From: Terribacillus aidingensis
GTDB lineage: Bacteria > Bacillota > Bacilli > Bacillales > Amphibacillaceae
Direction: 5' to 3'
NCBI RefSeq assembly: GCF_040703035.1
Contig: NZ_CP159996.1
Location: forward strand, 344,001-408,000
DNA length: 64,000 nt
Position numbers and translations under genes: made by a program. How positions within the stretch are numbered: position 1 is the first letter of the stretch; every line of letters begins with the position of its first letter. Positions 17,037-24,959 of the stretch are shown here, piece by piece. The notes under the pieces were generated by a model that worked only from the letters and a program-made list of their open reading frames with translations, did no database searches and was not told the origin of the DNA.

Positions 17037-17326
17037 GCGTATTCTGTTTTTTGTAATCTCATATCGAAGATGTAATATCCGAATGGAATAACAGATGCTA
17101 GCAAGGCTAAAATTGCCCATTTCAAGCCCCAGCGGACTTTCAGAGTAGTGTATCCGGTCCAAACGACATACAAAACGAACAAACCGCCGTGGATGGCACC
17201 TATGTAGGTGACGAAGATCGGTATATCCATCATGTATTTTAAAGGCATTGCCATGAACAATAACAAAAGCAAGGAAGTCCCTTCGAGAAATCCGATGATA
17301 CGGAACCATTTCAATGTCGCTTGCAT
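17033..17326 (-). CDS. DUF3817 (YdzA-like) membrane protein
   Basis: 97 residues, three spans, with the DUF3817 pattern IIGFLEGTSLLLLLFMAMPLK at the N terminus and a central IGAIHGGLFVLYVV. Found widely in Bacillaceae; role unknown. GGGAGGG precedes the ATG. Confidence 0.85.
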   Translation of the reverse strand: MQATLKWFRIIGFLEGTSLLLLLFMAMPLKYMMDIPIFVTYIGAIHGGLFVLYVVWTGYTTLKVRWGLKWAILALLASVIPFGYYIFDMRLQKTEYA

Positions 17327-17420
17327 GAAAGCCCTCCCAAAAACTATTTATAAATAGTATAAGCAAGCTTGCCCCTATTTACCACTCCTCGGGAGAACTT
17401 GTCATAACATTGTCAAAATA

Positions 17421-18203
17421 TCATTTCACATCATAGATGGACGGACGCCTGTCCTGAAACACGGGGATGCGGCTGCGCACGTCATCCACTTGATCAAGAT
17501 CTGCTTCACCATAAAGAATGGTTGCTTCCTCTCCAGCTTCAGCAATGATTTCGCCCCATGGTCCGATGATCAAGCTGTGTCCTGCAAATTCATTAGCTGG
17601 ATCACTTCCTGCACGATTGCAAGCAACGACGTAGCATTGGTTTTCGATTGCTCGGCTGAGCAGAAGCGCCCGCCAGTGATTGAGTCGCGGCTTCGGCCAC
17701 TCCGCAACGACGAATAGCACTTGCTGATCGTGAATCATATGCGTACGGATGAATTCAGGAAAGCGGATGTCATAGCAGATGACACCAGCTGCTCGCTTAT
17801 TTCCTATGGAAAAGGAGGCAGATTTGTCGCCTTGGGTCAGAAACTTCTCTTCATCCATCAACCGGAATAAATGCGCTTTATCATATTCATGCAGCAGCTC
17901 ACCAGCAGGTCCGAAGACAAGCATCGTATTATAGACACCTGCTTCGGTCTGCTTGGCGATGGAACCAGCGACAATGTATTTTTGATATGTCTTAGCTAGT
18001 CTGCTGATGAAGCATTTCGTCGTTTCTCCCTCTGTATCACTAATGTTATCAAGCCTTGTCAGGTCATAACCAGTTGTCCAAAGCTCAGGCAGCACGAGAA
18101 CATCCGCATTTTCCTGTGCTTCTGTTATTAATGCTTCCACTTTGCTGTAGTTGGCTTCCGGATCACCAAAAACGATATCATGCTGAATTAAAGCAAGTTT
18201 CAT
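17421..18203 (-). CDS. mtnU: Carbon-nitrogen hydrolase, omega-amidase type (MtnU)
   Basis: 260-residue nitrilase-superfamily enzyme with the Glu-Lys-Cys triad visible in VLPELWTTG, YDKAHLF and GVICYDIRFPE. In the methionine-salvage setting such proteins (B. subtilis MtnU/YkrU) hydrolyse 2-oxoglutaramate, the product of glutamine transamination, to 2-oxoglutarate. Its ATG overlaps the stop of the upstream dehydrogenase (ATGA), so both sit under the SAM riboswitch. mtnE is divergent next door. The assignment to omega-amidase rests on family and neighbours. Confidence 0.8.
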   Translation of the reverse strand: MKLALIQHDIVFGDPEANYSKVEALITEAQENADVLVLPELWTTGYDLTRLDNISDTEGETTKCFISRLAKTYQKYIVAGSIAKQTEAGVYNTMLVFGPAGELLHEYDKAHLFRLMDEEKFLTQGDKSASFSIGNKRAAGVICYDIRFPEFIRTHMIHDQQVLFVVAEWPKPRLNHWRALLLSRAIENQCYVVACNRAGSDPANEFAGHSLIIGPWGEIIAEAGEEATILYGEADLDQVDDVRSRIPVFQDRRPSIYDVK

Positions 18204-19294
18204 TGTGTCACTCCCTTATTTGCCGCAACGAATGTCTCGACACTTTGCATGGCGTCCACCACTTGATCTGAATCGGATACATGCATGAAATGAATGGATT
18301 CCCCTGGAGCGACAGCGCCGTCTGCTGCAATTTTCATCGCTTTATCCATATCTTCTTTTACGCCAAGCTCTTTAAGTACAGTTGGCAATCCGAGCTTTTG
18401 ATAGATAGGAAGCAATGTGCGGATTTCTTCGAATTTTTCTTCCAGTGCAAGCTGAACAAGAATTCCGTAAGCGACTTTATTGCCGTGCAGCTGCTCGTGC
18501 GTTTCTGGAAGTCTTGTCAGTCCGTTGTGAATGGAATGAGCACCAGCAATACGGCCATATTCATCACCGAAACCGCCAACCATTCCGCCAGCCATGATGA
18601 TCGTTTCTGCAACGCGGAGAAATGCACTGTCAGCATGCTTGTTTTGCAAAGAACAAATAGCAGCATCTCCCTCCGCTATAAGGATATCCCGGCACAACCT
18701 AGCTGCGTTGCGGGATATTTGGACTGCAAGCGGCTGATCCGACATGTGTTCGGTAAGTGCATCCGCTTCGTACCATTTAGCCAATGTATCGCCAATACCG
18801 GCAATCAGATAGGTTACAGGTGTCGTTAGCAGCAGCTTCGGCTCGACTAGCAGCATAAATGCACTGCGCGGAAACACTGTATATTCGACGAAATTACCTG
18901 CTTCATCATAGAAAACACTAAGTGAAGCCCATGGGGAGCAGTTAGAGACAATCGTTGGAATCAGGATGACCGGCAATCCTGCATCATTGGCAGCAGCTTT
19001 GGCAGTATCCAGCACTTTTCCGCCTCCGACACCGATTATGAATTGAGCAGCTTCGTCCTTTGCGATATCTGCTAATCTGGCTGCTTCCGCATGTGTGCAC
19101 TGGCCGTTATAGGCTACTCGTTTCACTGGCAAATCGATTGGATCCAGAAACGGGGAAGCCGCTTTCCAGGAAGCATCTCCGTGGATAAGCAATCCATTGG
19201 TCCAGTTCAATTCTTTAAGTCTTGCTGGAAGGCTTTGTAGTATATTATCCTCGCAGGCGTAATAATTCGGAGCGCCTTTTATGTTGATGGTCAT
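18200..19294 (-). CDS. Iron-containing alcohol dehydrogenase family protein (HcxA/YbdH-like)
   Basis: 364 residues of the glycerol-dehydrogenase-like branch: nucleotide motif FIIGVGGGKVLDTAKA near residue 88-103, IPTIVSNCSPWASLSV, and metal ligands in AGIGDTLAKW, AGAHSIHNGL and HEQLHGNKVAYG. In E. coli the relative HcxA (YbdH) reduces 2-oxo acids such as 2-oxobutanoate or 2-oxoglutarate and lies next to the methionine aminotransferase gene ybdL, which parallels the mtnE neighbour here. First gene behind a SAM riboswitch and translationally coupled to the omega-amidase. Substrate is inference; a 2-oxo acid of methionine salvage is my favoured guess. Confidence 0.82.
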   Translation of the reverse strand: MTINIKGAPNYYACEDNILQSLPARLKELNWTNGLLIHGDASWKAASPFLDPIDLPVKRVAYNGQCTHAEAARLADIAKDEAAQFIIGVGGGKVLDTAKAAANDAGLPVILIPTIVSNCSPWASLSVFYDEAGNFVEYTVFPRSAFMLLVEPKLLLTTPVTYLIAGIGDTLAKWYEADALTEHMSDQPLAVQISRNAARLCRDILIAEGDAAICSLQNKHADSAFLRVAETIIMAGGMVGGFGDEYGRIAGAHSIHNGLTRLPETHEQLHGNKVAYGILVQLALEEKFEEIRTLLPIYQKLGLPTVLKELGVKEDMDKAMKIAADGAVAPGESIHFMHVSDSDQVVDAMQSVETFVAANKGVTQ

Positions 19295-19320
19295 GTTGTC
19301 ACCTCATTGATTTTTTACAT

Positions 19321-19352
19321 AAAAAAACTCTTCCAGACGAATATGGAAGAGG
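19321..19352 (-). terminator. SAM-riboswitch terminator
   Basis: On the minus strand CCTCTTCCA..TGGAAGAG then TTTTTTT, placed between the SAM aptamer and the dehydrogenase start. Confidence 0.9.
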
Positions 19353-19369
19353 AATGGCGTGTGTCTCGT

Positions 19370-19473
19370 CCCCTTATCCCTCAGCGTCTAGCTGTTGGAT
19401 CAGCACCGTGTGCAAATAGCACCGGTTGCCGGGCTTCATAGGGCCAATTCCCTCCGCCTTCTCTTGATAAGAG
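19370..19473 (-). promoter_or_regulatory. SAM-I riboswitch (S-box leader)
   Basis: Read on the minus strand it has the S-box landmarks in order: P1 CTCTTATC, AAGAG..GGCGGAGGGA, GGCCCTATGAAGCCCGGCAA, CCGGTGCTA..CACGGTGCT (P3), GATCC, and GATAAGGG closing P1. It precedes the dehydrogenase and omega-amidase genes, so these should be turned off by S-adenosylmethionine. Confidence 0.96.
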
Positions 19474-19498
19474 TGTGTGATTCATGTATGATTTGTTC

Positions 19499-19528
19499 AT
19501 TATCGCATTCTATTTCCAAGACTGTCAA
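19499..19528 (-). promoter_or_regulatory. Promoter of the SAM-riboswitch transcript
   Basis: Minus strand TTGACA (19528-19523), 18-base spacer and GATAAT (19504-19499), starting transcription just ahead of the aptamer. It lies in the leader region of the divergent mtnE gene. Confidence 0.75.
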
Positions 19529-19579
19529 GATTGGTAATAGTCAGAATAAGATGTGAGAGACCACAGGAGAGTGAGTAAG

Positions 19580-20758
19580 ATGGATTTTCCGTTTTCGGAT
19601 GCATTGAAACGTTTGCCGGAACAGTTTTTTGCCGGCTTAGTACATAAAGTAGGGTTGCTGGAGAAGGAGGGGCACGATATCATCAAGCTCGGACAGGGAA
19701 ACCCTGATCTGCCGACGCCGCAGCATATCGTAGAGAAATTGAAGGAAGCCTCCGATAATCCGGCTTATCATAAATATTCACCTTTCAGAGGCTTTGATTT
19801 TCTAAAACAGGCAGTCTGTGACTTTTATGATCGGGAATACGGTGTGAAACTAGATCCCGCAACAGAAGTGGCCATCATGTTCGGCTCTAAGACAGGTTTG
19901 GTGGAGATCAGCCAATGTCTATTGAATCCAGGTGATGTGGCACTGCTTCCGGATCCCGGATATCCCGATTATATGTCCGGTATCGAACTTGCCCAAGCGC
20001 GGACATCACTCATGCCATTAACCGCAGAAAATAAATTTCTGCCTGATTATACTGCTATTCCTGCAGGTGATTTGGAAGAAGCAAAGATGATGTTCCTGAA
20101 CTATCCGAACAATCCGACTGCTGCTACTGCGGATCAGAAGTTCTTCGATAAAACAGTGGAACTGGCGAAGGAACATAAGATTTGTGTATTGCATGATTTC
20201 GCTTATGGTGCACTTGGGTTTGATGGAAAAAAACCGCAGAGCTTCCTGCAGTCCGAAGGCAGTAAGGAAGTTGGCATTGAAATGTACACTCTATCCAAAA
20301 CGTATAATATGGCTGGCTGGCGCATCGCCTTTGCAGTTGGTAATGCATCTGTTATTGAAAGTATCAATTTAATCCAGGATCATGTTTATGTGAGTCTGTT
20401 CGGGGGCATGCAAGAGGCGGCAGCTTATGCGCTGACAGCGGATCAGACATGCGTGGAGGAGCTTGTCCACAGGTATGAGAGCAGAAGAGATGCTTTCATT
20501 GGCCATCTACGTGCTATTGGCTGGGAGGTACCGGAGCCAAAAGGAACCTTCTTCGTTTGGCTGCCAGTTCCTCATGGTTACACGTCTGAGGAATTCGCTG
20601 ATCTGCTGCTGGAAAAGGCGCATGTGGCGGTCGCTCCGGGCAATGGTTTCGGGGAATATGGGGAAGGATACGTTCGCGCTGGTTTATTGGATACAGAAGA
20701 AAGATTGCTGGAAGCAGCGATGCGGATTGAAAAGCTTGGTATCTTTTCTAAAGCATAA
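19580..20758 (+). CDS. mtnE: Methionine-salvage aminotransferase MtnE
   Basis: 392-residue class I/II PLP aminotransferase that converts the 2-oxo acid KMTB to methionine at the end of methylthioadenosine salvage. LGQGNPDLPTPQHIV, NYPNNPTAA, HDFAYG and the PLP lysine in YTLSKTYNMAGWR are visible. Residues and N-terminal FSDALKRLPEQFF match MtnE (YkrV) of bacilli. The ATG at 19580 follows AGGAGAG; an ATG at 19553 lies before that site. Divergent from the SAM-riboswitch operon; no SAM aptamer is seen on its own strand. The rest of the mtn pathway is not in the window. Confidence 0.9.
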   Translation: MDFPFSDALKRLPEQFFAGLVHKVGLLEKEGHDIIKLGQGNPDLPTPQHIVEKLKEASDNPAYHKYSPFRGFDFLKQAVCDFYDREYGVKLDPATEVAIMFGSKTGLVEISQCLLNPGDVALLPDPGYPDYMSGIELAQARTSLMPLTAENKFLPDYTAIPAGDLEEAKMMFLNYPNNPTAATADQKFFDKTVELAKEHKICVLHDFAYGALGFDGKKPQSFLQSEGSKEVGIEMYTLSKTYNMAGWRIAFAVGNASVIESINLIQDHVYVSLFGGMQEAAAYALTADQTCVEELVHRYESRRDAFIGHLRAIGWEVPEPKGTFFVWLPVPHGYTSEEFADLLLEKAHVAVAPGNGFGEYGEGYVRAGLLDTEERLLEAAMRIEKLGIFSKA

Positions 20759-20797
20759 GAAAGAGCCAGTCCCGGTGGGAACTGGCTCTTTTTTTCT
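20759..20797. terminator. Terminator between mtnE and the convergent rhodanese fusion
   Basis: AAAGAGCCAGTCCC/GGGAACTGGCTCTTT then TTTTT. Confidence 0.92.
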
Positions 20798-20798
20798 A

Positions 20799-21929
20799 TT
20801 AACTGGTCACTGCGCAGCGATTTGGGCCTGATTCGATATCGGCTTCGTCTGTACTGTCAATGACAGCTTTACCTTGATTTGCTTCTCTTATCAGCTGGTA
20901 GCTGTTCGGCTGCTGTGCAGGAATACTATCCAAGACGGAGGAAGCAAATTGGGTTGCATCCTGCAGCTGCAGTCTCGGGTTTTTTCTGTATAGGTCTTCC
21001 ATGCGTGCTTGGACGGTGCCGTCACTTCCGATCTCTGACAGCTCGGAAAAATGCGATGGAAGGACAATCAGATCCAGCGACAATAATGGATATTTTTCGT
21101 ATAACGTATTGTGCAAATCCTGTACCCATTGTTCTGCTTGACCGGCTAAATCCGGACGGCCAATCGACTCGGTAAAAAGCGTATCTCCAGAAAGCAGGAA
21201 TGTGTCATCAACAACAAAGCTGATGCTTCCTTCTGTATGACCTGGTGAGGCAACGCTGCGCATGCCTTCTTCGGATTTACCGAATGGAATCGCAATACCG
21301 TCTTGCAGCGGTGAGAATGTGAATGTCGCTTCTTTTCCATCATCAGCAGGGAACCAGTAAGTCGCTCCTGTTTCTTCTGCCAGCTTCCGTCCGCCAGACA
21401 AATGATCTGCATGGAGATGGGTATCAAGCACATGTTTGATCGTCCATCCTTTCTCTGATGCGAAGGAGGTATAGACTACTGTAAACCTGGCTGGATCTAC
21501 TACTGCAGCTTCTCCATTGGAGACAACCATATAAGATAGGCAGCCTTTCCCCATACGCATGAACTGGTAAATCTCTCCGCCATAAGTGAGATCACCGACT
21601 TTACGGGGACTGATCGTTTCTCCCCAAGCTTGCATCCCGCCAACCACATGGACAATATTAGCCATTCCAGCTGCTTGTAAGAGGGAGACGGCTGTCTGGG
21701 CGGATTTGCCCCGATAGCACATGACATAGACAGGATCATGTTCTGGCAGTTCTTCGCGAGCCTTATTCGGATTTGCTTTGATGGCAGCAAACGGGATATC
21801 ATATCGTTTGACGCTGTCGGCATCAATCGCCCAGTCCTGAACATCTGACTCTTGCCGGATATCAAGCAGATGAACACTATCTTTCGCTTTAATTTTTTCT
21901 GCCAGTTCTGCTGTGTGCAATGGATTCAT
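20799..21929 (-). CDS. Rhodanese and persulfide dioxygenase-like MBL fusion
   Basis: 376 residues. An N-terminal rhodanese domain (1-105) has the active loop MCYRGKSAQTA with Cys71. A metallo-beta-lactamase domain of ETHE1/persulfide dioxygenase type follows, with HLHADH (His171, His173, Asp175, His176), ASPGHTEGS and LSGDTLF. Such fusions (YrkH, CstB relatives) oxidise or transfer sulfane sulfur and protect against sulfide stress. Domain order is rhodanese first, opposite to CstB. A single further Cys lies six residues from the C-terminal end (NRCAVTS) and might carry a persulfide. AAAGGAG precedes the ATG. Confidence 0.85.
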   Translation of the reverse strand: MNPLHTAELAEKIKAKDSVHLLDIRQESDVQDWAIDADSVKRYDIPFAAIKANPNKAREELPEHDPVYVMCYRGKSAQTAVSLLQAAGMANIVHVVGGMQAWGETISPRKVGDLTYGGEIYQFMRMGKGCLSYMVVSNGEAAVVDPARFTVVYTSFASEKGWTIKHVLDTHLHADHLSGGRKLAEETGATYWFPADDGKEATFTFSPLQDGIAIPFGKSEEGMRSVASPGHTEGSISFVVDDTFLLSGDTLFTESIGRPDLAGQAEQWVQDLHNTLYEKYPLLSLDLIVLPSHFSELSEIGSDGTVQARMEDLYRKNPRLQLQDATQFASSVLDSIPAQQPNSYQLIREANQGKAVIDSTDEADIESGPNRCAVTS

Positions 21930-21942
21930 GCAATCGTCTCCT

Positions 21943-22569
21943 TTAGAAATCTTTTTTAATTATAGGAAGGAGCAACTTGACTCCTTTCTTATTCACAGGG
22001 AATATCCTGCTATCAGCGAGCAGGTGGCTTGCATAACCGGCAGTGCCGGCAAGCTGAGTCCCAAATAGGGCGGTCTCTTGTTCAAAGAATGTCATCAATA
22101 TGTAGAAATAGATCAGTCCGATCAAGGAGTGGGTGTAGGACCGGTGGGCAAGGAAGGATGCAACCCCAATATAACATCCGCTCATGACAACCCATGTATG
22201 TCCAGTATACAATCCGGTCAACAGTACAGCGATGCCTGTAATCAGCAGCATGAACTTCTTATTGATTACGCGGGAGAGAACCATAATTCCTGCCCCGATT
22301 GCTAACCCGATATAACGATCTTGGCCAAATAAATTCCACATACTATATAGAATGAGCAATAATCCGATAAAAATTGTAATATTGCGGATGGCTTTGTGCG
22401 AAAAAGTGATGCGGTTAGAGAGGATACCGCCTGTATCCAAATCTGGTACAAGCGCTGCAACTGCTGCTGTACACGTCATTGTGACGGTGACAGCGCCTTC
22501 GGCATTCAAGGCGGTGGCACTGGCGAAACCTGCGCCTGCTCCGATTAATAGATGTGTAATTCCTTTCAT
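21943..22569 (-). CDS. YdjM-like membrane-bound metal-dependent hydrolase
   Basis: 208 residues with about six spans. MKGITHLLIGAGAGFA at the start, VPDLDTGGILSN, AHRSYTHSLIGL and YASHLLAD carry the His/Asp metal ligands of the DUF457/YdjM family. Cellular role unclear. Ends 13 bases before the rhodanese fusion start, so probably one operon with it. GGAGG precedes the ATG. In E. coli ydjM is LexA controlled; I see no LexA box here. Confidence 0.82.
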   Translation of the reverse strand: MKGITHLLIGAGAGFASATALNAEGAVTVTMTCTAAVAALVPDLDTGGILSNRITFSHKAIRNITIFIGLLLILYSMWNLFGQDRYIGLAIGAGIMVLSRVINKKFMLLITGIAVLLTGLYTGHTWVVMSGCYIGVASFLAHRSYTHSLIGLIYFYILMTFFEQETALFGTQLAGTAGYASHLLADSRIFPVNKKGVKLLLPIIKKDF

Positions 22570-22627
22570 TCTAGCTGTGCCTCCAAAAGTTAGTCTTTAA
22601 AAGCATACTAGAATCTTTGTGTCATGG

Positions 22628-23077
22628 CTATCCGTATTGCTTCTGATGCGCCTTCTTACGGGAAAGATAATCTTCATCTTCTCTAATTTCGTCCCACTTT
22701 TTTTTGAAAACTTGCGCAGAAGCTGCTTTTTCATCATCAATTTGCCGGTCGTGCTTTTCTGTCTTATCGGCATCCTTATATTTCTTGCCGCCCTTGTAGT
22801 TGGCATAGCGGCGAGCACGGGTATAGCCCATCTGAATATATTTCCTGGCCATATCCATTCCGACAAAGTCATCCTGCTTACGGTATTCCTCGAACATATC
22901 CGAAATCTTCTGGCAGGATTCCTCTGCGATTTCCGGTGTCTTGAAGCGCCAATGGGGCAGGATTTCACTTTTATATGGCTCCACCATCAGCACACCTTGC
23001 TCCCCGCGGCCGACGCGGTATTTATCCGGGTGTTTGCGAAAATCGGTCGAGGCATCAAAATGATCGTAATAGCCCAT
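22628..23077 (-). CDS. DUF4385 family protein
   Basis: 149-residue soluble, basic protein, starting MGYYDHFDAS, with KYRVGRGEQGVLMVEPYK, PHWRFKTPEIA and GMDMARKYIQMGYTRARRYA. This matches DUF4385, also found in phages and bacteria; function unknown. The frame is open back to 23206, but the ATG at 23077 has GGGGG at a suitable distance. First of three reverse genes that may be cotranscribed. Confidence 0.78.
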   Translation of the reverse strand: MGYYDHFDASTDFRKHPDKYRVGRGEQGVLMVEPYKSEILPHWRFKTPEIAEESCQKISDMFEEYRKQDDFVGMDMARKYIQMGYTRARRYANYKGGKKYKDADKTEKHDRQIDDEKAASAQVFKKKWDEIREDEDYLSRKKAHQKQYG

Positions 23078-23227
23078 TCCCATCCCCCTGTCTCTGTTGT
23101 TAATGTATATAGTTACCGAATGTGATCCATGTGAAACGCGATTTTTTCTTGTGGACATAGGAGGCAGCCACACACGTTTGTGATAAAATGAAAGTAATGG
23201 TCTCACTTCAGAAAGGAATGGTTACAG

Positions 23228-24334
23228 GTGGGTAAAACAAAAGTAGGAATCGTCTTCGGCGGAAAATCCGCTGAGCATGAAGTATCCTTACAATCCGCAA
23301 AAAATATTGCCGATGCAATTGATAAAAATAAATATGATGTTGTTCTGATTGGAATTGATAAAGAAGGAAAATGGCAGCTGAATGACAAGGCAGACTATCT
23401 GTTGAATGCACATGATCCGAAAAATATCGAACTGAAGCCTTCCGGGCAAGGTATTGCAGTTGTTCCTGGTTTGAAGGAAAAGCAGCTCGTCAATCCAAGT
23501 CAAGGCGCTGTTCTTGATCAAGTAGATGTTATCTTCAGTATCCTCCACGGAACACTCGGCGAGGATGGCAGCATGCAAGGGATGCTGCGTATCGCCAATC
23601 TCCCGTATGTAGGCCCGAATGTACTAAGTTCAGCTGTATGTATGGATAAAGATATCGCGAAACGTCTACTGAAGGAAGCTGGTATAAGAGTCGCTAATGG
23701 CTTCACCTTCAAAAAACGCCAGCTGGGATCTATCCGTTATGAAGAGGTAGCTGAAGTGCTGGGCAGTACAGTCTTCATCAAGCCCGCAAACCAAGGCTCC
23801 TCTGTCGGCGTTAGTAAAGCGAAGACAGAAGAGGAGTTCTACAAAGGCTTGGAAGAAGCTTTCCGCTATGATACAAAAGTTCTTGTCGAGGAAGCAATCG
23901 TCGGCCGTGAAATCGAAGTGGCGGTACTTGGCAATGAAGAACCAATGGCATCATTGCCTGGAGAAATTCTGCCGAAGACGGAATTTTATTCTTATGAATC
24001 CAAGTATATCGACGAATCTGGAGCAGAACTTGCTATCCCGGCTCAGCTATCCGAGTCTGTTACAGAACAAGCTAGAAAGCTGGCAGTCGAAGTATTCCAG
24101 ACACTTGACGTCGAAGGGCTTGCCCGTGTCGATTTCTTCCTGACAGAAGACGGCGAATTCGTTGTGAATGAAGTGAACACACTGCCAGGTTTCACGAAAA
24201 TCAGTATGTATCCGAAGCTTTGGGACATCACTGGCATTTCCTATCCAGACCTGATTGACCGTCTGATTCAGCTTGCTATCGAACGGCATAAACGTGATAA
24301 CGAATTAAGCAACGCTGCTTTCCAGCAGCTTTGA
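23228..24334 (+). CDS. ddl: D-alanine--D-alanine ligase
   Basis: 368-residue ATP-grasp enzyme making the D-Ala-D-Ala dipeptide of peptidoglycan. Signatures: VGIVFGGKSAEHEVSLQSA, HGTLGEDGSMQGML, FIKPANQGSSVGVSK and VNEVNTLPGFT. Length is typical of the long Bacillus form. GTG start after GAAAGGAA. Divergent from DUF4385; no other wall gene adjoins it. Confidence 0.96.
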   Translation: MGKTKVGIVFGGKSAEHEVSLQSAKNIADAIDKNKYDVVLIGIDKEGKWQLNDKADYLLNAHDPKNIELKPSGQGIAVVPGLKEKQLVNPSQGAVLDQVDVIFSILHGTLGEDGSMQGMLRIANLPYVGPNVLSSAVCMDKDIAKRLLKEAGIRVANGFTFKKRQLGSIRYEEVAEVLGSTVFIKPANQGSSVGVSKAKTEEEFYKGLEEAFRYDTKVLVEEAIVGREIEVAVLGNEEPMASLPGEILPKTEFYSYESKYIDESGAELAIPAQLSESVTEQARKLAVEVFQTLDVEGLARVDFFLTEDGEFVVNEVNTLPGFTKISMYPKLWDITGISYPDLIDRLIQLAIERHKRDNELSNAAFQQL

Positions 24335-24391
24335 TAGAGTAAAGGCGAAGACTTTCCAATTAGGAGTTTGAATCGCCGCTCCAAAAATACA

Positions 24392-24490
24392 CTGCGCTTT
24401 CCGCGGGCGGCTGGTGAGCCTCCTCGTGCTGACGCACTCCGGGGTCTCACCTAGGCCTTCCTCCCGCAGGAGTCTCCGTGTATTTTCTCC
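24392..24490 (+). repeat. GC-rich Bacillaceae intergenic repeat, copy 1
   Basis: Holds the words GCTTTCCGCGGGCGG, GAGCCTCCTCGTGCTGACG, CCGGGGTCTCACC and CTCCCGCAGGAGTCT in that order. The GC content is clearly above the surroundings. The same words recur in reverse in copy 2. Repeats of this style are scattered between genes in many Bacillaceae genomes; role unknown. Confidence 0.75.
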
Positions 24491-24542
24491 GCTAGCTAGT
24501 GTGGCTAAACTCTCTTTCGTAAAGCGACACAAATAGCGTAGG

Positions 24543-24647
24543 CAGAATGCGAAGACTCCTGCGGGAAAAGCACAAGTCGAAGACCCCGCAGCGTGAATTT
24601 TCGCGAGGAGGCTGAGGCTGTGCCCGAAAGCGAAGTATTCTGCCGGA
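24543..24647 (-). repeat. GC-rich Bacillaceae intergenic repeat, copy 2 (inverted)
   Basis: Read on the minus strand it contains CTTCGCTTTCGGGCACAGC, CTCAGCCTCCTCGCG, CTGCGGGGTCTTCGACTTG and TTTTCCCGCAGGAGTCTTCG, the same order as copy 1. Its ends, CAGAATGCG and CGAAGTATTCTG, are themselves inverted. The two copies face each other across about 50 bases. Confidence 0.75.
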
Positions 24648-24671
24648 GCGAGATTCTTACTCGCAATCCAA

Positions 24672-24714
24672 ATGAAAAATCCGAACGAAATTTGCTTCGT
24701 TCGGATTTTTGTTT
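24672..24714. terminator. Terminator downstream of ddl
   Basis: AAAAATCCGAACGAA/TTCGTTCGGATTTTT then GTTTTG. It lies after the repeat pair and before the preQ1 leader. Confidence 0.85.
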
Positions 24715-24812
24715 TGTAATAACACTTTTGTCCAAATCTATTTCCATATGCAAAAGCATTTGTCTGTGATACAATGAACTGCAGAAAAGAATAAAAAATC
24801 CAGGCCATCCTG

Positions 24813-24850
24813 GGAGAGGTTCTAGCACAACCCTCTATAAAAAACTAAGG
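24813..24850 (+). promoter_or_regulatory. preQ1-I riboswitch
   Basis: AGAGGTTCTAGC..ACCCTCTATAAAAAACTAA matches the short preQ1 class I aptamer almost base for base. It precedes the queuosine precursor genes queCDE. Confidence 0.95.
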
Positions 24851-24880
24851 AACTATATCCTTGGGTATAGTCTTTTTTAT
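24851..24880 (+). terminator. preQ1-controlled terminator
   Basis: AACTATA..TATAGT stem followed by CTTTTTTATTTTTTT, directly after the aptamer. Confidence 0.8.
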
Positions 24881-24897
24881 TTTTTTATGGATAATTG

Positions 24898-24929
24898 GCA
24901 GCCTCTTCCTATTGGAAGAGGCTTTTTTA
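24898..24929 (+). terminator. Second terminator in the queC leader
   Basis: GCCTCTTCC/GGAAGAGGC then TTTTTT, 18 bases after the first one. Two tandem terminators between one aptamer and the first gene would tighten repression. Confidence 0.85.
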
Positions 24930-24959
24930 ATGGATTGTCTGGAAAAAAGGAGAAACGAA

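Noticed and set aside
21943..22627. Possible LexA/SOS box before the YdjM-like gene, as in E. coli
   Set aside because: No CGAAC-N4-GTTCG type sequence in the short upstream region.
22628..23206. Longer N terminus of the DUF4385 protein
   Set aside because: The extra residues do not fit the family and the ATG at 23077 has a proper ribosome binding site.
24305..24828. Long reverse-strand open frames through the ddl-queC gap
   Set aside because: They run through the GC-rich repeats, which lack stops by composition, and across a terminator; not coding.
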